A stretch of 22,721 nucleotides of DNA from Nitrospirota bacterium (GCA_021844645.1 JAKBTA010000015.1:1-22721); one strand, 5' to 3'. Positions 7,397-14,347 are shown, numbered from the stretch's first letter. A program made the numbers and translations. The notes: generated by a model from the sequence alone, not told the origin.

Positions 7397-8313
7397 CTGT
7401 TCAGTCCTTCCATGTAAGACCTGACGCTATTTGTCAGGGCCCTCAGATTATACCCTCCTTCAAGGATCGAGACAATAAAAGTGGACGGAAAAACGGAAGA
7501 AAGCTGTTTCCCTATATGCCGATAGGTTTTTTCCGTCAGAAGAAATCCCCCCAGTGGATCCTCCCGATGGCCGTCAAACCCGGCAGAAACGAGCAACACG
7601 TCAGGTGCAAACCTGGTGAGCCTAGGCAGGATGCAGGATTCGAAAGTCCGGTAATAGGCATCGTCAGTGGTTCCTTCAGGGAGGGGAATATCCAGCAACC
7701 CCTCTCCTGAAGGGCCAGTATGATTCTCCCGTCCGCTTCCGGTACCGGGATAGAAAGGGTACTGGTGCGTGCTGATGGTAAGGACTCCAGGTGTTTTTCC
7801 CAGAATTTCTTCTGTGCCGTTTCCGTGATGGACATCAAAGTCGAAGATGGCAATCCGGAGTGTCGGGTTCCAAGAGAGAAGAGAGAGCGCCTGAGTGGCG
7901 ATGGTGTTGACAAGGCAAAACCCCATTCCGGCTGATCGCCGGGCGTGGTGGCCGGGTGGCCTTGCCAGAAGAAATGCTCTCTGGCTGGAACCGATTTGTT
8001 TGTTGATTGTGGTGATTGCTCCGGAAAGCCCTTTCATGGCGGCAAGAGAGCCTGGGGATAGGGATGTGTCTGGATCAATACTGATCGGAAGCGGTTTTGG
8101 GGGTCTCTCCAGAAAATCAATATAGGCAGGGTCATGAGCCAGCCGAAAAAGAGAAAGGTCTTTTGCAGGTGAAATCTCATGTATTGTGGTCAGTCTCTCT
8201 TTCTCCATGGAGATAAAAAGTGTGTTCAGAGATCTCACTCTTTCAGCCGATTCCGGATGATTCGATCCGGAATCATGGCTCAGCGAATCCGTGACATAAT
8301 AGGTCGCGATCAA
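7393..8313 (-). CDS. Histone-deacetylase-family (AcuC/HDAC-like) deacetylase
   Basis: A zinc-dependent amidohydrolase of the arginase/deacetylase fold, 306 residues and complete. Members remove acetyl groups from lysines of proteins (for example AcuC acting on acetyl-CoA synthetase) or from polyamines. The active site is intact: RPPGHHA with the charge-relay H122/H123, and GFCLVN in the place of GFCxFNN. Zinc ligands are D160 and H162 in DFDVHHGNGT and D247 in SAGFDGHREDP, and the transition-state Tyr is Y288 in LEGGYN. The start is TTG at 8313 with AGGAGAG about 5 nt upstream. The N-terminus (SHDSGSNHPESAERVRSL) matches the family, so it is not truncated. It is the first gene of the operon ending in fbp. 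An IS605-type element ends about 15 nt upstream, so any native promoter may have been displaced. Confidence 0.92.
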   Translation of the reverse strand: MIATYYVTDSLSHDSGSNHPESAERVRSLNTLFISMEKERLTTIHEISPAKDLSLFRLAHDPAYIDFLERPPKPLPISIDPDTSLSPGSLAAMKGLSGAITTINKQIGSSQRAFLLARPPGHHARRSAGMGFCLVNTIATQALSLLSWNPTLRIAIFDFDVHHGNGTEEILGKTPGVLTISTHQYPFYPGTGSGRENHTGPSGEGLLDIPLPEGTTDDAYYRTFESCILPRLTRFAPDVLLVSAGFDGHREDPLGGFLLTEKTYRHIGKQLSSVFPSTFIVSILEGGYNLRALTNSVRSYMEGLNS

Positions 8314-8346
8314 TGAACTCTCCTGCTCCTAAACGTTTTGCGGCTT

Positions 8347-8362
8347 CCGGAAGTGTTTCCGG
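8347..8362 (-). repeat. Tetraloop hairpin near IS right end
   Basis: CCGGAA and TTCCGG form a perfect 6-bp stem with a 4-nt loop, about 16 nt from the tnpB stop. Subterminal hairpins like this are recognised by TnpA at the ends of IS200/IS605 elements. This one is a good candidate for the right-end structure and for the 3' part of a guide-RNA scaffold. Confidence 0.5.
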
Positions 8363-8396
8363 TCTCGCGAGCGGATGTCCTCTTTCGCCGAGGTTT

Positions 8397-8420
8397 CGCG
8401 AAGGCGTTTTGGCCTTCGCG
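8397..8420 (-). repeat. Strong 9-bp hairpin in 3' tnpB region
   Basis: CGCGAAGGC and GCCTTCGCG are perfect inverted repeats around a 6-nt loop. It lies in the 3' end of the tnpB frame, where omega/reRNA scaffolds of TnpB systems are encoded. There is no T-run on either strand, so it is not an intrinsic terminator. Confidence 0.5.
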
Positions 8421-9755
8421 TCTGATCGGAATCGAAGGAGGCTTTGACTTCGGACGGTTCCCGCCCTAGTTGTTTCCCTTTTCCGATCCCGCACCGCCAA
8501 ATCTCTTTTTTCTGGATCTTCCATTCCAGAAGAAGCCGGACCCCCCTTCGGGCGATGACTCGGCTGGCGTTGTGATCGGCATTGTCTTTTAGTCCGCAGC
8601 GTTGGCAGACGAACTCGGCCCGGGAAGGCCGGTTGTCCGGGTGAATGTGCCCGCACCGGACGCATTCCTGCGAGCTGTATTGCGGTGAGACCTTGATCAC
8701 GAGCTTCCCGGATCCAAGAGACTTGTACGAAAGGAAGAGGACGAACAGCCCCCAGCAGGAGGAAAGAATTGTCCTGTTCAGTCCGGCCTTGGCTCGGGCT
8801 CCGTTCTTGGCATACCCTCCCGAATCGTCCTGTTTGCCTTCCGGCTTCCTCGTCATGTTTTTGATCTTGAGATCCTCGACGACGAAGAGGTTCCTGTCCG
8901 GTTCCGAGACGAGGTCACGGGTGGCCTTGTGGATCACATCCTTCCGGACCTCTTTTGCGTATCCGAAGGTCCGGGCCAGACGTTTCCGGCTCTTTCTCCG
9001 GTTGTTCGAGCCTTTGACCTGTCGCGAGAGTTTTCGTTGCCAGCGTTTTTTGGCCCGCTCCTTCTTCTCCATCCGGATCTTCTGGATCGGGGCGAAATCG
9101 ATTCTTCGACCGGAGCTTGCCATGAGCGGAATCGTCACGCCCCGGTCGAAACCGAGCGTTTTGCTCCGGAGCTCCTCTTCCGAAAACATCCGGAGCCAGG
9201 AGTCCGTCGTCCGAGGAGAAGGAGACGAACCTCTTCCCCGCCTCGACCAAGACGTGAAGGGAGGAGGGACGGGAATATGGGGTATGGGCCTTGAAGACCA
9301 GATCCCCCAGGGGGAACTTTCTTGTTCCGAGAACAAGCTCCTTGGTGTGGGTTTTGTCTTTATATCGAAAAGAGAAGAGCTCGGAAGTGATCCAGCCCGA
9401 TTGCCGTCCGTCTTTTTTCTGGAAGACGGGTCTTCTGGCGATTCCGGAAAAGGATCGTCCCATCGCCTGTTTCCAGCGAACCGCCCCGTTTCTGAGGATC
9501 TGGGAGGGGACATCCCGGAGCCAGGGGGTGTCCGGGCCGATGAAACGTGCATACTCCTGATCGATGGGAACGGGTATTCCGGAAAGAGAGACCGCTTTTT
9601 TGGCGAAGGCCCGGTCATACCGGTCTTCCGATACCTTGGCATTATAGATGAACCGCTGGTGTCCGATCCATTGGAGCAGGATCTGTTCCTGGGCGGAGTG
9701 GGATAGGCGCGAAAGCGCTTGCCGGTCTGCATGGGAGCAGGATACCTTTACTCAC

Positions 9756-10194
9756 ATGGAAACTCAAGCAAACAAGTCCAGCTCCAATGCCGTCCATTCT
9801 CTTAAGCTGCATATTGTTTTTGCGACAAAGTACTGGAGAAAAATCCTCACTCCGCTATTTCTCGACTATCTGAAGGGAGCCTTTGGAGACATTCTGGAGG
9901 AATGGCGTTGCACCTTGCTGGAGTTGGAGGCGAAGCGGATCATGTGCCTCTTTTGTCGGAGATTCATCCGGCCCTTAATATCTCCACCCCGATCAACAAT
10001 CTGAAAACGGCGAGTTCCAGACGAGCGAGAAACCGTTTTTCGGAGCATCTCAAGCCGTTCTACCGGGAACCGTATTTCTGGCATCGGGCCTACTATGTCG
10101 GTGCGTCGGCGAAGCGACGCTGACAACCGTCTTCCGGTATCTCGAAAGCCAAGGGAGCAAGGAAAAACTTCCCAAGCCCAAACCGCCCGCTTGA
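9756..10194 (+). pseudogene. tnpA: IS200/IS605 TnpA (Y1 HUH transposase), frameshifted
   Basis: TnpA is the small single-strand transposase of the family. It starts at ATG 9756 with METQANKSSSNAVHSLKLHI and reads normally to WRCTLLE near 9923. A one-base deletion then moves the sequence to another frame (GGEADHVPLLSEIHPALNIS, continuing to FWHRAYYVG). Near 10105 a second one-base deletion shifts it again to GEATLTTVFRYLESQGSKEK, ending at the TGA at 10192-10194. The catalytic HUH motif, normally HVH in this position, reads HVP. The probable nucleophilic Tyr in FRYLESQ survives only in the third frame. Two frameshifts plus a lost catalytic His indicate a dead gene. Confidence 0.88.
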
Positions 10195-10316
10195 TCCCCG
10201 CTTGACCTGCGGTCAAAGAAAGGGAATGCGCGGACAAGTGTTCAGGTCTCCCTAGTTTTTTCAAAAAGTTGATAGGATAGTGTGTCAGACCATTTCTCCT
10301 TAATATGGAGTAAAAA

Positions 10317-10421
10317 ATGGAAATGGCATCCTTGGTCAACCGTTTTCCTGTTTTAGAGCATGCTGTGATGAAAGCGCTTGACATCAACTTGAGGGAATGG
10401 TTGAATGTTGTGGGATCCTGA
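10317..10421 (+). CDS. Possible small ORF (34 aa), unknown
   Basis: An ATG preceded by GGAG 6 nt upstream opens a 34-codon frame. It begins MEMASLVNRFPVLEHAVMKA and ends in LREWLNVVGS. It looks like one or two amphipathic helices and I recognise no family. It could be a genuine small protein, the remnant of a longer gene broken by the neighbouring IS insertion, or chance. Confidence 0.3.
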   Translation: MEMASLVNRFPVLEHAVMKALDINLREWLNVVGS

Positions 10422-10509
10422 CGAAAATGTGTGCCATTAGCCATGTCCCTGAAGGAACGTTCCGCCCAAGCCCGGTTTTGAGGGTCGGCAGAGTGTTTTT
10501 TTTAGGGTG

Positions 10510-10524
10510 TGAGCCGTCGGCTCA
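10510..10524. promoter_or_regulatory. 15-bp palindrome upstream of cytochrome, candidate operator
   Basis: TGAGCCG-T-CGGCTCA is a perfect palindrome about 63 bp upstream of the cytochrome start. It directly abuts one TTAGGGTG repeat, and a second copy follows 15 bp after its end. No T-run follows, so an operator or activator site, or an mRNA 5' hairpin, fits better than a terminator. Confidence 0.4.
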
Positions 10525-10586
10525 TGTTCAATCGGACCATTAGGGTGACATTCTATCACTATTTTCTTTTTTGGAGGGCTTAATTC

Positions 10587-11141
10587 ATGAGGATTTGGAC
10601 AATGGCTGTTATGGGTGCAGCTGTGATTGGCTTCGCTTCAGCTCAGGCATTCGCTGGTGAGCTCGACATCCTGAAACCACGCGTTCCAGCTGATCAGCTT
10701 GCCGCCGCCAAGGCAATGAATCCCCCTTTCCCCGTGACTGCTGATGCAATTGCGAAGGGCAAGGAAGTTTTTAATGGTGCCGGTACTTGCTATACATGTC
10801 ATGGTGTTGCTGGTGACGGAAACGGCCCTGGCGCCGCCGGAATGGATCCTGCTCCCCGCAATTTCACCAACAAGCAGTTCGAACAGGTCAGAACATCTGG
10901 CGAAATGTTTTGGGTCATCGCCAATGGATCCCCTCTCCAGCCCGCCATGGTGGGTTTTGTGAGCGCAGGACAGATCACAGAAAAGCAGGCATGGGAAGCT
11001 GCCATTTATGAGAGAAGTCTCGGCTGCGGAAATGATATGGATTGTGTTGCCGGAAGTGCCAGCTGGGTTGGCAAGCAGCCAGTCAAGGAAGAGGCTGCCG
11101 GGAATCTGAAGCCAGAGCTCTTGAACCTGAGCGCCAAGTAA
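10587..11141 (+). CDS. Secreted mono-heme c-type cytochrome (Cyt579-like?)
   Basis: A periplasmic electron carrier of 184 residues. Residues 1-23 are a Sec signal peptide with cleavage after AFA, giving a mature form of about 161 residues starting GELDILKP. One heme site, CYTCH, is at 68-72. M121 in QPAMVGF is the likely distal Met ligand, so this is a class I fold. C147 and C153 (GCGNDMDC) could form a disulfide after the heme domain. The GGAGGG ribosome site, 8 nt before the ATG, is among the strongest in the window and suggests high expression. In size and general features it matches what I remember of Leptospirillum cytochrome 579, an abundant acid-stable carrier in Fe(II) oxidation; this identity is recalled, not checked. 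The gene stands alone, with long non-coding stretches on both sides. Confidence 0.92.
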   Translation: MRIWTMAVMGAAVIGFASAQAFAGELDILKPRVPADQLAAAKAMNPPFPVTADAIAKGKEVFNGAGTCYTCHGVAGDGNGPGAAGMDPAPRNFTNKQFEQVRTSGEMFWVIANGSPLQPAMVGFVSAGQITEKQAWEAAIYERSLGCGNDMDCVAGSASWVGKQPVKEEAAGNLKPELLNLSAK

Positions 11142-11166
11142 TAACGCGTTCATTCTTTTGAACAGT

Positions 11167-11194
11167 GGAGGTGGTTGACATGTCATCTGCCTCC
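11167..11194 (+). promoter_or_regulatory. 3' hairpin after cytochrome gene
   Basis: GGAGG (11167-11171) pairs with CCTCC (11190-11194). Counting G-U pairs, the stem continues inward to UGA/UCA around a CATG loop, with one U-U mismatch. It begins 26 nt after the stop codon. There is no T-run after it, so it fits an mRNA 3'-end stabiliser or a Rho-assisted end rather than a classical intrinsic terminator. Confidence 0.4.
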
Positions 11195-11536
11195 CTGCTC
11201 ATGATCTCTTGACATGAAGTGCCCGTTGCTGTAGTTTTCTCCGAATGTGTTTTTTTAGTCCGTTTCTCCTGAAATAGTTGATAGCTGCTGTTTTAAGGTT
11301 TATAACCCAGTTTTCCCCCTGATCCCGGGTCCACTTTATATAGGAACATTCCCATATCCCTCAAAACATTCTGAGAAGTTGCCCAAGATGACCAATCAGA
11401 CTTTCTGTTGAAAGATCAGATTTCAGGAAGTTTCTGTCGTATTTCGGTGGCCGCCCGTAGCCAGGGTCTCCTCAGGGTTTTTGGGACTTGTGTGCCGGTA
11501 TCCCTGTTTGACAGTGGATTTTCCGGTTATAGATCG

Positions 11537-11561
11537 GCGATGCCCGTTTTTTGGCCATCGC
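11537..11561 (+). promoter_or_regulatory. Hairpin in rho leader
   Basis: GCGATG-CC (11537-11544) pairs with GG-C-CATCGC (11553-11561), with one bulged C and an 8-nt U-rich loop. It lies about 80 nt before the rho start and contains the ATG of a 14-codon ORF. It could take part in leader attenuation. Confidence 0.35.
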
Positions 11562-11639
11562 TGGACAACCATCACCCGATCTGACGTCTGTTCAATAATA
11601 AGGAAGCTTAATTTGAGCTCTGACAGGCGAGAGGCATTC

Positions 11640-12890
11640 ATGAATCTTGCGGAACTAAAAGAAAAAAGCATTGCCGATTTGACGGATCTCGCCAAGGAAC
11701 TCCATATCGAAGGCGCGGTCAACCTGCGGAAACAGGATCTGATTTTCGCTCTTCTCCAGGCTCAAGCCGAAAAAAATGGAACGATTTATGGTGAAGGGGT
11801 CCTCGAGATCCTTCAGGACGGTTTTGGTTTTCTCCGTTCTCCACTTTATAATTATCTTCCCGGTCCGGATGATATTTATGTATCCCCTTCCCAGATCCGC
11901 CGTTTCAATCTTCGGACAGGAGACACTGTTTGGGGGCAGATCCGTCCACCAAAGGAAGGTGAACGGTATTTTGCGATGCTTAAGGTGGAAAAGGTCAACC
12001 TTGAGGATTCGGACACGGGTCGGGAGAAGATTCTTTTTGATAATTTGACTCCGCTTTATCCGATGGAGCGAATCCGTCTGGAAACAACACCGGATGACCT
12101 CTCGATGAGGGTGATGGATCTTGCCACTCCGATCGGAAAGGGCCAGCGGGGTTTGATCGTGGCACCTCCGCGCACAGGAAAAACCGTCCTCCTTCAGGGA
12201 ATTGCCAAGGCAATCGCAAGAAACCATCCCGAGATTGTACTGATTGTCCTCCTGATCGATGAGCGTCCGGAAGAGGTGACCGATATGTTGCGCCAGGTCA
12301 AGGGAGAGGTGGTCAGCAGTACCTTTGATGAACCGCCGCAAAGACATATTCAGGTCGCTGAGATGGTTCTTGAAAAAGCCAAGCGACTGGCAGAGTCCCA
12401 AAAGGATGTGGTGATTCTTCTGGATAGTATTACCCGTCTTGCCAGAGCTTTTAATACCGTGGCTCCCCCTTCCGGAAAAGTTCTGTCAGGTGGTCTTGAC
12501 TCCAATGCCCTTCAGCGTCCCAAACGCTTTTTTGGATCTGCCAGGAATATTGAGGAAGGTGGTAGTATCACCATTATTGCCACGGCACTTGTTGATACCG
12601 GAAGCAGGATGGATGATGTTATCTTTGAGGAATTCAAGGGAACAGGCAATATGGAACTTCACCTTGATCGCCATCTTGCTGACAGGAGAATCTTTCCGGC
12701 GATCGATCCCACACGATCCGGAACCCGTAAGGAAGAACTTCTTCTTGACAAGGATGAACTCAACAAGATGTGGATCTTGCGAAAGGCGCTGAATTCCAAT
12801 AACCCTCAGGATGATATGGAATACTTGCTGGGGAACATGAAAGGCACCAAAGGAAACAAGGAGTTTCTTGAACGGATGATGAAGGGGTAA
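11640..12890 (+). CDS. rho: Transcription termination factor Rho
   Basis: A hexameric RNA-dependent ATPase/helicase that ends transcription on untranslated RNA; 416 residues, full length. The N-terminus ([20 protein letters not shown]) is the Rho N-domain. The cold-shock-like RNA-binding domain has the RNP motif DGFGFLRSP (60-68). Walker A is APPRTGKT (175-182) and Walker B is VVILLDS (257-263). The secondary RNA-binding and arginine-finger region [20 protein letters not shown] is intact. The start is ATG 11640, with AGAGG 6 nt upstream; the frame is open 159 nt further, but that extension does not look like Rho. It heads the housekeeping cluster: rpmE follows after 47 nt. Confidence 0.98.
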   Translation: MNLAELKEKSIADLTDLAKELHIEGAVNLRKQDLIFALLQAQAEKNGTIYGEGVLEILQDGFGFLRSPLYNYLPGPDDIYVSPSQIRRFNLRTGDTVWGQIRPPKEGERYFAMLKVEKVNLEDSDTGREKILFDNLTPLYPMERIRLETTPDDLSMRVMDLATPIGKGQRGLIVAPPRTGKTVLLQGIAKAIARNHPEIVLIVLLIDERPEEVTDMLRQVKGEVVSSTFDEPPQRHIQVAEMVLEKAKRLAESQKDVVILLDSITRLARAFNTVAPPSGKVLSGGLDSNALQRPKRFFGSARNIEEGGSITIIATALVDTGSRMDDVIFEEFKGTGNMELHLDRHLADRRIFPAIDPTRSGTRKEELLLDKDELNKMWILRKALNSNNPQDDMEYLLGNMKGTKGNKEFLERMMKG

Positions 12891-12937
12891 TATCCCGTTT
12901 CATCATTCATTAAATCGTCACTTTTTAGGAGAAAATC

Positions 12938-13144
12938 ATGAAACCAGGAATTCATCCCGAGTATGAAATTGCCACTGTCAGCTGTGCATGTGGAAATACC
13001 TTTGAGACAAGAAACACCACAGGCGACCTGAAGATTGAAATTTGTAACCTCTGTCATCCCTTCTTTACAGGAACGATGAAAATCATTGATGCTGAAGGCC
13101 GTGTCGATCGCTTCAACAAGAGATATCGTCAGGCTGGCAAGTAA
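12938..13144 (+). CDS. rpmE: 50S ribosomal protein L31 (zinc form)
   Basis: A 68-residue large-subunit ribosomal protein. It carries the four cysteines of the zinc-containing (C+) type: C16, C18, C36 and C39 ([10 protein letters not shown] and [11 protein letters not shown]). It ends with the typical [10 protein letters not shown] motif. A TTTAGGAG ribosome site lies about 6 nt before the ATG. The rho-rpmE-prfA order is common in many bacterial phyla. The zinc form is the one retained under zinc sufficiency; no zinc-free paralogue is visible in the window. Confidence 0.97.
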   Translation: MKPGIHPEYEIATVSCACGNTFETRNTTGDLKIEICNLCHPFFTGTMKIIDAEGRVDRFNKRYRQAGK

Positions 13145-13165
13145 GCTGAACAGAAGGGATCAGGT

Positions 13166-14251
13166 TTGCCACCCTCTGGCATGATCGAGAAGGTTCGTCC
13201 CCGTATCGAGGCAATGATTGAGCGATACAGGGAAATTACCGGTAAGATGGGGGATCCTTCGGTTTCGAAGGATCATACCCTCTATATGAAACTTGCCAAG
13301 GACCAGTCGGAGCTCTCTTCGATTGTAGAGGCTTACGAACGTTTCTGCCAGATGGAAAAAGAGCGCTCCGATCTTGACGAGATCCGGAGCGATCCCTCGA
13401 TGTCCGATCTGATCGGAGCCGAAGAAGAGCGGATCTCCCGGGAGATTGCTTCTCTCGAGGGTAAGCTTCTGGACTCGATTTTTCCTCCGGATCCCTTTGA
13501 CCAGAAAAATCTTTACCTAGAGATCCGGGCAGGTGCAGGAGGAGATGAGGCGGGTCTTTTTGCCCGTGAACTGGGTCGCCTTTATATGAGATTCATGGAT
13601 CGGCATCGCCTGAAGGCCGAAATCATGGAAACGAGCGATACCGAAATCGGTGGCTCAAAAGAAATTGTCATTCACGTTCAGGGCCGTGGTGCCTACAGTC
13701 TGCTCAAGTTTGAGAGCGGTGTCCATCGGGTTCAGAGAGTGCCTGTTACCGAGGCGGGTGGGCGGATCCACACTTCGACCGTTACGGTTGCCGTTATGCC
13801 AGAGGCAGATGAAGTGGATGTGCAGATTGATGCCAAGGACCTCAGAATTGATACTTTTTGCGCCTCATCCGCTGGCGGACAAAGTGTCAATACGACTTAT
13901 TCGGCTGTCCGCATTACCCATATACCCAGCAATATTGTGGTTTCCTGCCAGGATGAGCGTTCTCAGCTGAAAAATCGGGCGAAGGCAATGAAAGTTCTCA
14001 GGTCTCGACTTCTCGAAAGGGAGATGAGTCGTCAAAACGAGATTATCGCCTCTGATCGGAAAAGTCAGGTTGGAAGCGGAGATCGCTCCGAAAGGATTCG
14101 GACCTACAACTTTCCCCAAAATCGGGTCACGGATCACAGGGTCGGTTTGACGCTCTACCAGCTTGACCAGGTGATGGAGGGGGAGATAGATCCATTTATC
14201 GGAGCTCTCAGGGCACAGGAGAGGGCTCGGGAGATAGAGCAGTTTGGATGA
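13166..14251 (+). CDS. prfA: Peptide chain release factor 1
   Basis: Recognises UAA and UAG in the ribosomal A site and triggers peptide release; 361 residues. The stop-codon-reading tripeptide is PVT (193-195, in HRVQRVPVTEAGGR), the PxT signature of RF1 rather than the SPF of RF2. The catalytic GGQ is at 237-239 (SSAGGQSVNTT), with Ser in place of the more common His after it. The start is TTG 13166, with AAGGGA 6 nt upstream. ATG 13181 aligns better with the E. coli N-terminus but has no ribosome site. The Gln of GGQ is the substrate of PrmC, encoded next. Confidence 0.97.
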   Translation: MPPSGMIEKVRPRIEAMIERYREITGKMGDPSVSKDHTLYMKLAKDQSELSSIVEAYERFCQMEKERSDLDEIRSDPSMSDLIGAEEERISREIASLEGKLLDSIFPPDPFDQKNLYLEIRAGAGGDEAGLFARELGRLYMRFMDRHRLKAEIMETSDTEIGGSKEIVIHVQGRGAYSLLKFESGVHRVQRVPVTEAGGRIHTSTVTVAVMPEADEVDVQIDAKDLRIDTFCASSAGGQSVNTTYSAVRITHIPSNIVVSCQDERSQLKNRAKAMKVLRSRLLEREMSRQNEIIASDRKSQVGSGDRSERIRTYNFPQNRVTDHRVGLTLYQLDQVMEGEIDPFIGALRAQERAREIEQFG

Positions 14252-14305
14252 AACCGTTTCCTGTCTGATCGCGAATGTCTGATAAGTCCGTTTTCTTTCA
14301 AAAAA

Positions 14306-14347
14306 GGGGCGTTCATGGTAGATCATCCTACTGGCCATGAACGCCCC
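14306..14347. promoter_or_regulatory. Perfect 13-bp inverted repeat covering prmC start
   Basis: The left arm GGGGCGTTCATGG (14306-14318) and right arm CCATGAACGCCCC (14335-14347) are perfect complements around a 16-nt loop. In plus-strand RNA the stem would bury most of the AGGGG ribosome site and the ATG at 14315, and it would end exactly before the alternative ATG at 14348. Read on the minus strand, the same stem is followed at once by six Ts (14300-14305), the form of an intrinsic terminator for antisense transcripts. Plus-strand readthrough is not expected to end here, because no T-run follows the right arm. Confidence 0.7.

Larger units (their letters stand above)
8329..9732 (-). pseudogene. 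tnpB: IS605-type TnpB (RuvC-like RNA-guided nuclease), double frameshift
   Basis: TnpB proteins are RNA-guided DNA nucleases associated with IS200/IS605 elements and are ancestral to Cas12. The ORF is open for 467 codons, but codons 15 to about 182 are a Ser/Pro/Arg-rich out-of-frame translation. In another frame the same DNA gives normal TnpB sequence (QEQILLQWIGHQRFIYNAK, then MGRSFSGIARRPVFQ, then SSDDGLLAPDV). One base is missing near 9690 after MQTGKRFRAYPTPP, and one extra base lies in the A-run at 9183-9186. The frame then returns to SEEELRSKTLGFDRG. The catalytic core downstream is intact: D196 in LGFDRGV, E286 in VVEDLK, D386 in NADHNAS, and a zinc ribbon CVRC...CQRC (about 357-379). 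A C-terminal extension reads through the hairpin region. The product as written should not be functional. Confidence 0.88.
8329..10250. mobile_element. Degenerate IS605-type (IS200/IS605 family) element
   Basis: Divergent tnpB (minus) and tnpA (plus) remnants start only 23 nt apart, the arrangement known for IS605. Both are damaged. Small hairpins lie at each side: 8347-8362 and 8397-8420 beyond the conserved tnpB region, and 10202-10216 just after tnpA. IS200/IS605 elements have subterminal hairpins instead of terminal inverted repeats and make no target duplication, so the exact ends cannot be read here. Both boundaries given are approximate. The left boundary is the tnpB stop, and the right one is my estimate a few dozen bases past the tnpA-side hairpin. 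The element sits between the deacetylase operon and the cytochrome gene. Confidence 0.8.
10195..10586. promoter_or_regulatory. Gene-poor region upstream of cytochrome gene
   Basis: About 390 nt between the tnpA remnant and the cytochrome start. It holds a small hairpin (TTGACC-TGC-GGTCAA, 10202-10216), a possible 34-codon ORF at 10317, a 10-bp palindrome GGAACGTTCC (10454-10463) and a T8 run near 10495-10503. It also has a 15-bp palindrome TGAGCCGTCGGCTCA (10510-10524) and two copies of TTAGGGTG (10502-10509 and 10540-10547). Promoter boxes are weak by consensus: the best is TTCAAT at 10527-10532 with TTCTAT at 10551-10556 (18 bp spacing). The cytochrome ribosome site GGAGGG lies at 10573-10578. 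Confidence 0.5.
11142..11639 (+). promoter_or_regulatory. Long intergenic region and probable rho leader
   Basis: About 500 nt without a convincing gene. Near its left end is the strong hairpin after the cytochrome gene. A plausible promoter is TTGACA at 11209-11214 with TAGTTT at 11232-11237 (17 bp spacing); this would give a rho leader of roughly 390 nt. Another TTGACA lies at 11508, but its nearest TATAGA is only 14 bp away. A bulged hairpin at 11537-11561 and a tiny 14-codon ORF (ATG 11540, [14 protein letters not shown]) lie in the last 100 nt. Rho genes are commonly autoregulated through their leader, which makes the length suggestive. Confidence 0.4.

Noticed and set aside
8645..9706. 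A 353-codon open frame on the plus strand opposite tnpB
   Set aside because: It is antisense to a recognisable TnpB, is biased in composition as a mirror of Arg/Ser-rich coding sequence, and matches no family I know.
8329..10250. CRISPR or Cas12-like locus
   Set aside because: TnpB has the RuvC core, but there are no spaced direct repeats or cas genes, and tnpA beside it shows an IS605 element.
9866..10444. A 192-codon minus-strand frame across tnpA and the cytochrome upstream region
   Set aside because: Its first part mirrors the tnpA remnant and the rest has no family features; no good ribosome site was seen.
10510..10530. Intrinsic terminator at the 15-bp palindrome
   Set aside because: No T-run follows on the plus strand, and on the minus strand the neighbouring run is A, not T.
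11508..11533. TTGACA with TATAGA as the rho promoter
   Set aside because: The spacing is only 14 bp, too short for a sigma-70-type promoter, although a variant cannot be excluded.
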